A DNA stretch of 64,000 nucleotides from contig NZ_CP053351.1 in assembly GCF_013394655.1 (NCBI RefSeq), positions 4,132,001 through 4,196,000 on the forward strand, given 5' to 3'. Shown here piece by piece: positions 59,596 through 64,000 of the stretch (within the stretch, counting starts at the first letter, position 1; each line of letters begins with the position of its first letter). This DNA comes from Winogradskyella schleiferi. Its GTDB lineage: Bacteria > Bacteroidota > Bacteroidia > Flavobacteriales > Flavobacteriaceae. The translations under genes were made by a program, and so were the position numbers. The notes below the pieces were generated by a model. That model made no database searches. It was not told the origin of the DNA and saw only the letters and a program-made list of their open reading frames with translations.

Positions 59596-62500
59596 ATGAC
59601 TAAAATCACGTTAATAATAGTTTTTAGCCTCACTTTTTTTTGTGGTTTGTCCCAAAATAGAAGAGACATTTCTGGTATCGTAAAAGATCAAACTACTGGT
59701 CAGACCTTACCAGGCGCTACTGTAATCATTGAAGGAACATCCAAAGGTGCGAGTACAGATCTAGAAGGTAAGTTTGCTTATACAATACAAGCTAATACTG
59801 CGATAGAATCCATCGTGTTAGTCGTCTCTTATTTGGGATTTGAAACACAGAGGATTTTGGTAGGTAATAAATCGTTTTTCGAAATTTTACTAACCGAAGA
59901 TTCTGAGGCTTTAGATGAAGTGGTTATTACATCTTCCTATGGGACAAAGAAATTGAAACAGGAGGTAGTTGGAAGTATTGCGAGGGTAAAAACAAAAGAT
60001 ATTGTTGCCGAGCAACCCGTTATTACTTTTGATGAACTATTAGAAGGGCAATTAGCTGGTGTATATATTGAAACGAACAATAGACTCGGTGAGGAAACTA
60101 AAATCAATATTCGAGGCCAAGGGTCATTAACACCTCTTGGAGCGAATGTTGTGGGCACCTCAACACAACCTTTAATTATTGTCGATGGTATTATTCTAGC
60201 AGAAGAAGTTGGTATTGATGGAAGTAATTTTTTTGATGCTGGTACTGGGAATATTTCAGAAAATATTCTAAATCCCTTAGCAAAAATTGGCGTACAAGAC
60301 ATTGAGAGTTTTGATGTACTTAAAGATGCTGCTGCTGTAGGTTTATATGGAGCAGATGCTGCAAATGGTGTCATTATCATTACGACAAAATCTGGGCGTA
60401 AAGGAAAATTGCGTTTTAACGCACAATTACAATCTGGTATTAGCTCACCTGTTAACCAGTTTAAGTTCCTTAGTGGCGAACAGTATCAAACCGTTTTTAA
60501 CCTCTATAATACTAATAGTGGAAATCTTAACGCTGTTATGCCATGGAATGGTATAGATACAGATTGGTTTTCATTACTTAATAAAGCAGGTACTTTTAAT
60601 CGATACACTATGGGTGCTTCTGGTGGGACCAAAAATTGGAGTTATCGCGCGAATGGTACTTATCAAAAAAATAATGAAGCGCAAGTCAACAACAGTTATA
60701 CCAAATTGAATACAACCTTAGCCTTAGATTATAAAAGAGAAAAAATTTCTGTAAGTTTACGTTTCTCGCCATCCATAACAGAAAAAAACGACCCTAACAC
60801 GCTTTATGCCTTTGCTGTAGCACCAACAATTTCTGTTTATGATGCTGATGGAAACTATACACCTTTCGAAACCTATGGGAATCCTGTCGCTGTTGCTAAC
60901 CAAAACAAAAAAGAATCTCAGACTTTTGGAATTCTGAATAGCTTATCACTTAACTATCAAATTCTTGATAACTTAAAGTTCACAACCCTTTTTGGTCTTG
61001 ATTATTCCGAAAAAGAAGAAGATAATTTATTCTCTGGCCTAAATGGCTCTGGTCAATTTAATGATGGTACACTAGGCAGACGTATACTAAGAGAGCGAAA
61101 TACAAAACGATGGAACTGGAGTGCAAACTTATTTTACAATACAAAGTCCAAATCCAAACACTATTTCGATGCCCTTTTAGGTATTGAAACTAGGCAAGAA
61201 ATGGTTGATTTGTCTTATGCTAGAGGCAGAGGGTTTGCCATTTTAGACACACCTCAACCCATTAGTACGGCAGAATCTCAAGATTATCAAAGCGATAGCT
61301 CTGAAAATACTGGGCGTTCAATTTTTACACAGCTCAATTATGATTTTAAGAAGAAATATTTTTTCTTAGTAAATTTTAGAGTAGATCAAAGCTCTGCGTT
61401 TGGGTCTGATAATAATACTGCGATTAATGGAGGTCTTGGCGCAAGTTGGGTAATAAGTAACGAAGGCTTCTTTTCAAAGAGCTCTAAAAATCCTATCGAA
61501 TTTTTAAGATTACGCGCTAGTTATGGTTCAACAGGAAACTCTAGAATAGGCTCCTATCGTGCTTTGGGGCTTTATACCGTTGATGATGATTTAGACGATT
61601 TTGATGGTTACAATGGAAATGATTATGCCAATCCTTCAAGTGCACCAAATCCGAACTTAGGCTGGGAACGTAATAACAAATTTAATTTGGGTATTGACGT
61701 CAATGCTTTTAAGATGTTTAAACTTACATTAGAAGTGTTTAGAGATGATATTAAAGATCTCATTGTATCAAGAAATGCTATTCCTGAGTCTGGCTTTAAT
61801 AATGTTCAAATCAATGGTGCCGAAATGTACAATCAAGGTATTGAATTTTCTATTCAAGCCAATTGGTTAAATTCGGGAGACTTTAAATGGAATACTAATT
61901 TTAACATTTCAAAAATTGAAAATGAAGTGACTAGCCTAGTTGGATTGGGTTCTAACACCTCGGCGGCAGAACGAGCAAGAGCACAGCGTGTTGGCTTTTC
62001 AACCTCTACAATTTGGGGTTTTGATTTTATAGGTATTGATCCTGCAACAGGCAGAGCGCTTTTTAATGTTGACGGAAATATTTATGATGCGAGCTATGTA
62101 GCAGCAAATTTTGATTCTAGTGATTGGCAACCTATAGGCGATTCCCAACCCGATTTTTTTGGTGGTTTACGCAACAGCTTTAGTTACAAGGGTGTTAATC
62201 TAAATGTTATCATGGCATTTGCTTATGGCCAAGATGCTTTGATAGATCGTAATCTTATAGATAACTATCGTATTTTATCTAATAGAAACGTTAGTGTAAA
62301 TGTTTTTGATGATGCTTGGCAACAGCAAGGCGATAATGCCTCTCTACCATTAATATCAGACAACAACCGTATTATTTCAAATTCTTCAAAATACCTGTTT
62401 GATGAAACGCATATTAACCTAAGATCTATCAATTTAAGTTATGATATTCCAGTCAATTCGAAAAAGAACCCATTTAAGGCCTTATCCATTTTTGTTAATG

Positions 62501-62622
62501 CGGCCAACGTAAAACTATGGTATAAGGATAAAAGTGCAGCTAATAAAAATGGGATTGCTGAGTATAGAAATGTATATCCACAAATGCGAACTATTTCGTT
62601 AGGTGTAAATGCCTCTTTTTAA
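59596..62622 (+). CDS. SusC/RagA family TonB-linked outer-membrane protein
   Basis: A 1008-aa receptor. After the signal peptide (ending CGLSQ) comes the CarboxypepD_reg domain (RDISGIVKDQTTGQTLPGATVIIEGTSKGASTDLEGKFAY), a TonB-box-like stretch and the SusC plug (VITFDELLEGQLAGVYIETNNRLGEETKINIRGQGSL; DVLKDAAAVGLYGADAANGVIIITTKSGRKG). The barrel runs to the end (MRTISLGVNASF). With SusD it imports oligosaccharides or peptides. No glycan-degrading enzymes are in the window, so the substrate cannot be guessed. Confidence 0.95.
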   Translation: MTKITLIIVFSLTFFCGLSQNRRDISGIVKDQTTGQTLPGATVIIEGTSKGASTDLEGKFAYTIQANTAIESIVLVVSYLGFETQRILVGNKSFFEILLTEDSEALDEVVITSSYGTKKLKQEVVGSIARVKTKDIVAEQPVITFDELLEGQLAGVYIETNNRLGEETKINIRGQGSLTPLGANVVGTSTQPLIIVDGIILAEEVGIDGSNFFDAGTGNISENILNPLAKIGVQDIESFDVLKDAAAVGLYGADAANGVIIITTKSGRKGKLRFNAQLQSGISSPVNQFKFLSGEQYQTVFNLYNTNSGNLNAVMPWNGIDTDWFSLLNKAGTFNRYTMGASGGTKNWSYRANGTYQKNNEAQVNNSYTKLNTTLALDYKREKISVSLRFSPSITEKNDPNTLYAFAVAPTISVYDADGNYTPFETYGNPVAVANQNKKESQTFGILNSLSLNYQILDNLKFTTLFGLDYSEKEEDNLFSGLNGSGQFNDGTLGRRILRERNTKRWNWSANLFYNTKSKSKHYFDALLGIETRQEMVDLSYARGRGFAILDTPQPISTAESQDYQSDSSENTGRSIFTQLNYDFKKKYFFLVNFRVDQSSAFGSDNNTAINGGLGASWVISNEGFFSKSSKNPIEFLRLRASYGSTGNSRIGSYRALGLYTVDDDLDDFDGYNGNDYANPSSAPNPNLGWERNNKFNLGIDVNAFKMFKLTLEVFRDDIKDLIVSRNAIPESGFNNVQINGAEMYNQGIEFSIQANWLNSGDFKWNTNFNISKIENEVTSLVGLGSNTSAAERARAQRVGFSTSTIWGFDFIGIDPATGRALFNVDGNIYDASYVAANFDSSDWQPIGDSQPDFFGGLRNSFSYKGVNLNVIMAFAYGQDALIDRNLIDNYRILSNRNVSVNVFDDAWQQQGDNASLPLISDNNRIISNSSKYLFDETHINLRSINLSYDIPVNSKKNPFKALSIFVNAANVKLWYKDKSAANKNGIAEYRNVYPQMRTISLGVNASF

Positions 62623-62624
62623 TT

Positions 62625-64000
62625 ATGAAAAATCGATTTATATATATTTTGTTTATCTCATTAGGTTTTTGGTCTTGTAATGATTTTTTAGATGTTGAGC
62701 CAGATTTACAAGTCTCACTAAATGAGCAGTTGTCCACAAAAGAGGGAGTTTTACAAGCTTATAATGGTATTTATAGAGATATCGAAAGCTTAATGTCCTC
62801 TAACTATATTTTATACGCAGATGCCTTGGGTGGGAATATAGCTTATACACCAAATTCTACAAATGGCATTGTAATGGAATTTAACCAAATGTCTGAAGCT
62901 TATAATTTTAGATCAACGGAAACAGAACTAGAATTCTTAGATTCTTATTTGCTTTCTTACGAGATTATCAATCAAACCAACATATTACTTGAGCGTCTAA
63001 ATACCTTTAGCTTTTTTACATCTGAAGAATTACAACAACTTGAAGCTGAATTACTAAGTGTAAGAGCTATGGCGCACTACCAAGTGTCTTTAATGTTTGC
63101 CCAGAACTATAACTTTACTTCGGATGCTTCTCACCTCGGTGTTGTTTATAATACATCGACCATTGCCATAGGAGAAGATTTTCCAGCACGCAATACTATG
63201 GCTGAAACCTATAATCTTATCAATGACGATTTAAATAGTGCGTTAGACTTATACACGGATTTACAACTTTTATCTGGTCCGTCGTATTCTTATTTTAATA
63301 TGCAAACTACAAAAGCATTATATGCAAGGATTGCTCTACAAATGAATGATTGGGAAATCGCCAGGGATTTTTCAAACGATGTTATCAATACATCAGGCAT
63401 TACATTAACTGCTACTGAAGACTATGTTTCCCAGTGGGAACAGGAGGTATTACCCATTAATGAAATTGTGATGGAATTCACAGCGCCTCTAGATGGAGAC
63501 GGAACTATTGTAAGTTCTAGTATCACTCAGTATTATAGCATAGTTCAAACATCTAATGTCGCCAAACACTCAGCATCTGGTGACCTTTTAGCTTTATATT
63601 CTGAAGACGACATTAGAGGAGAGATGTTTATTGTACAAGATTTGAACACCAATGAGAATGGCGTAATAAGTCCTAAACCCTATTATTTTACTAAAAAATT
63701 TCAAAATCAAGCGGGTACAACATTTATTAGACTTTCCGAATTATACTTAATAAGAGCGGAAGCGAACGCACGCTTAAATAATCTCGACCTGGCTCTTGCC
63801 GATTTAAACATTTTAAGAACTCGTGCCAACAATAATACTTTGGATACTACAAATAATATTCTTGAAGAAATCTTCTTAGAAAGACGACGCGAATTAGCCT
63901 TTGAAAATCATTTATTGTTTGATATTATACGCTACAAAAAGGATGTGATTAGAAATGAAGATTGCATAGCGACTGTTTGTAATCTGGCTTATCCTTCAGA
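62625..64000 (+). CDS. SusD/RagB family nutrient-binding lipoprotein (partial)
   Basis: The open frame starts 2 bp after the SusC stop and runs off the window edge after about 458 residues. A lipoprotein signal (MKNRFIYILFISLGFWSCND) is followed by the SusD opening DFLDVEPDLQVSLNEQLSTKEGVLQAYNGIYRDIES, TPR-like helices (LNAELLSVRAMAHYQ-type pattern), and the C-terminal signature RLSELYLIRAEANARLNN...LRTRANN...EEIFLERRRELAFENHLLFDIIRYK. Only a short C-terminal part is missing. It forms the lid of the SusC channel. Confidence 0.95.
   Translation, partial: MKNRFIYILFISLGFWSCNDFLDVEPDLQVSLNEQLSTKEGVLQAYNGIYRDIESLMSSNYILYADALGGNIAYTPNSTNGIVMEFNQMSEAYNFRSTETELEFLDSYLLSYEIINQTNILLERLNTFSFFTSEELQQLEAELLSVRAMAHYQVSLMFAQNYNFTSDASHLGVVYNTSTIAIGEDFPARNTMAETYNLINDDLNSALDLYTDLQLLSGPSYSYFNMQTTKALYARIALQMNDWEIARDFSNDVINTSGITLTATEDYVSQWEQEVLPINEIVMEFTAPLDGDGTIVSSSITQYYSIVQTSNVAKHSASGDLLALYSEDDIRGEMFIVQDLNTNENGVISPKPYYFTKKFQNQAGTTFIRLSELYLIRAEANARLNNLDLALADLNILRTRANNNTLDTTNNILEEIFLERRRELAFENHLLFDIIRYKKDVIRNEDCIATVCNLAYPS

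Overview
The window looks like a chromosomal segment of a marine-type flavobacterium (Bacteroidota, Flavobacteriaceae). The signs are low GC, no consistent Shine-Dalgarno sequences, TAnnTTTG -7 boxes, several TonB-dependent receptors, a SusC/SusD pair, type IX secretion (T9SS) tails and many short lipoproteins. The species cannot be named from the sequence.

Layout. 0-3.3 kb: Tex and a histone-deacetylase-fold amidohydrolase. 3.3-7.1 kb (minus strand): an ECF sigma factor, FecR anti-sigma and STN-type TonB receptor set. 7.2-11.9 kb (plus): two related acidic lipoproteins, an OB-fold protein, a T9SS cargo protein, a DUF5777-like barrel, a one-haem lipoprotein and YceI. 12-12.8 kb: ferritin and a tiny Lys/Cys-rich protein. 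12.8-13.8 kb: a degraded stretch and an unknown gene. 14.0-16.8 kb: a TetR regulator with AhpD-like, peroxiredoxin-like and lipoprotein genes, with two related palindromes as likely operators. 16.9-23.5 kb: bestrophin, a frameshifted lipoprotein, a metallo-beta-lactamase-fold lipoprotein, an esterase-TPR protein, an IS110-family element with a likely bridge-RNA leader, and a small membrane protein. Several of these genes are bounded by inverted repeats. 23.6-33.7 kb: ssb, then a minus-strand catabolic locus (SSS transporter, acyl-CoA ligase, two alpha/beta hydrolases, TPR-like protein, TonB receptor, D-3-hydroxybutyrate dehydrogenase). This locus looks built to take up and degrade hydroxyalkanoate esters or a similar ester polymer. 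34-39.2 kb: mostly housekeeping genes, including a threonine 3-dehydrogenase.

39.2-42.7 kb is the most unusual part. A phosphatase relic and a frameshifted nucleoside deaminase lead into a tandem array of six 427-bp units. Each unit encodes an identical 95-aa GIY-YIG nuclease, a terminator and a broken tRNA-Asn copy interrupted by an 18-bp palindrome. The array ends in the one intact tRNA-Asn gene. Two silent C/T differences alternate along the units, which indicates amplification as an 854-bp dimer.

42.8-64 kb: RseP, an M1 aminopeptidase with T9SS tail, SCO, feoA/feoB with a small Cys-rich FeoB partner, then a metal-uptake cluster. That cluster has a divergent DtxR/MntR regulator, a TonB receptor with a near-palindromic DtxR-type box in its promoter, and an ABC importer with two permeases that each carry a C-terminal winged-helix-like domain. 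It is followed by a TerB-DnaJ protein, an ELWxxDGT-repeat T9SS protein and a SusC/SusD pair; SusD runs off the right edge.
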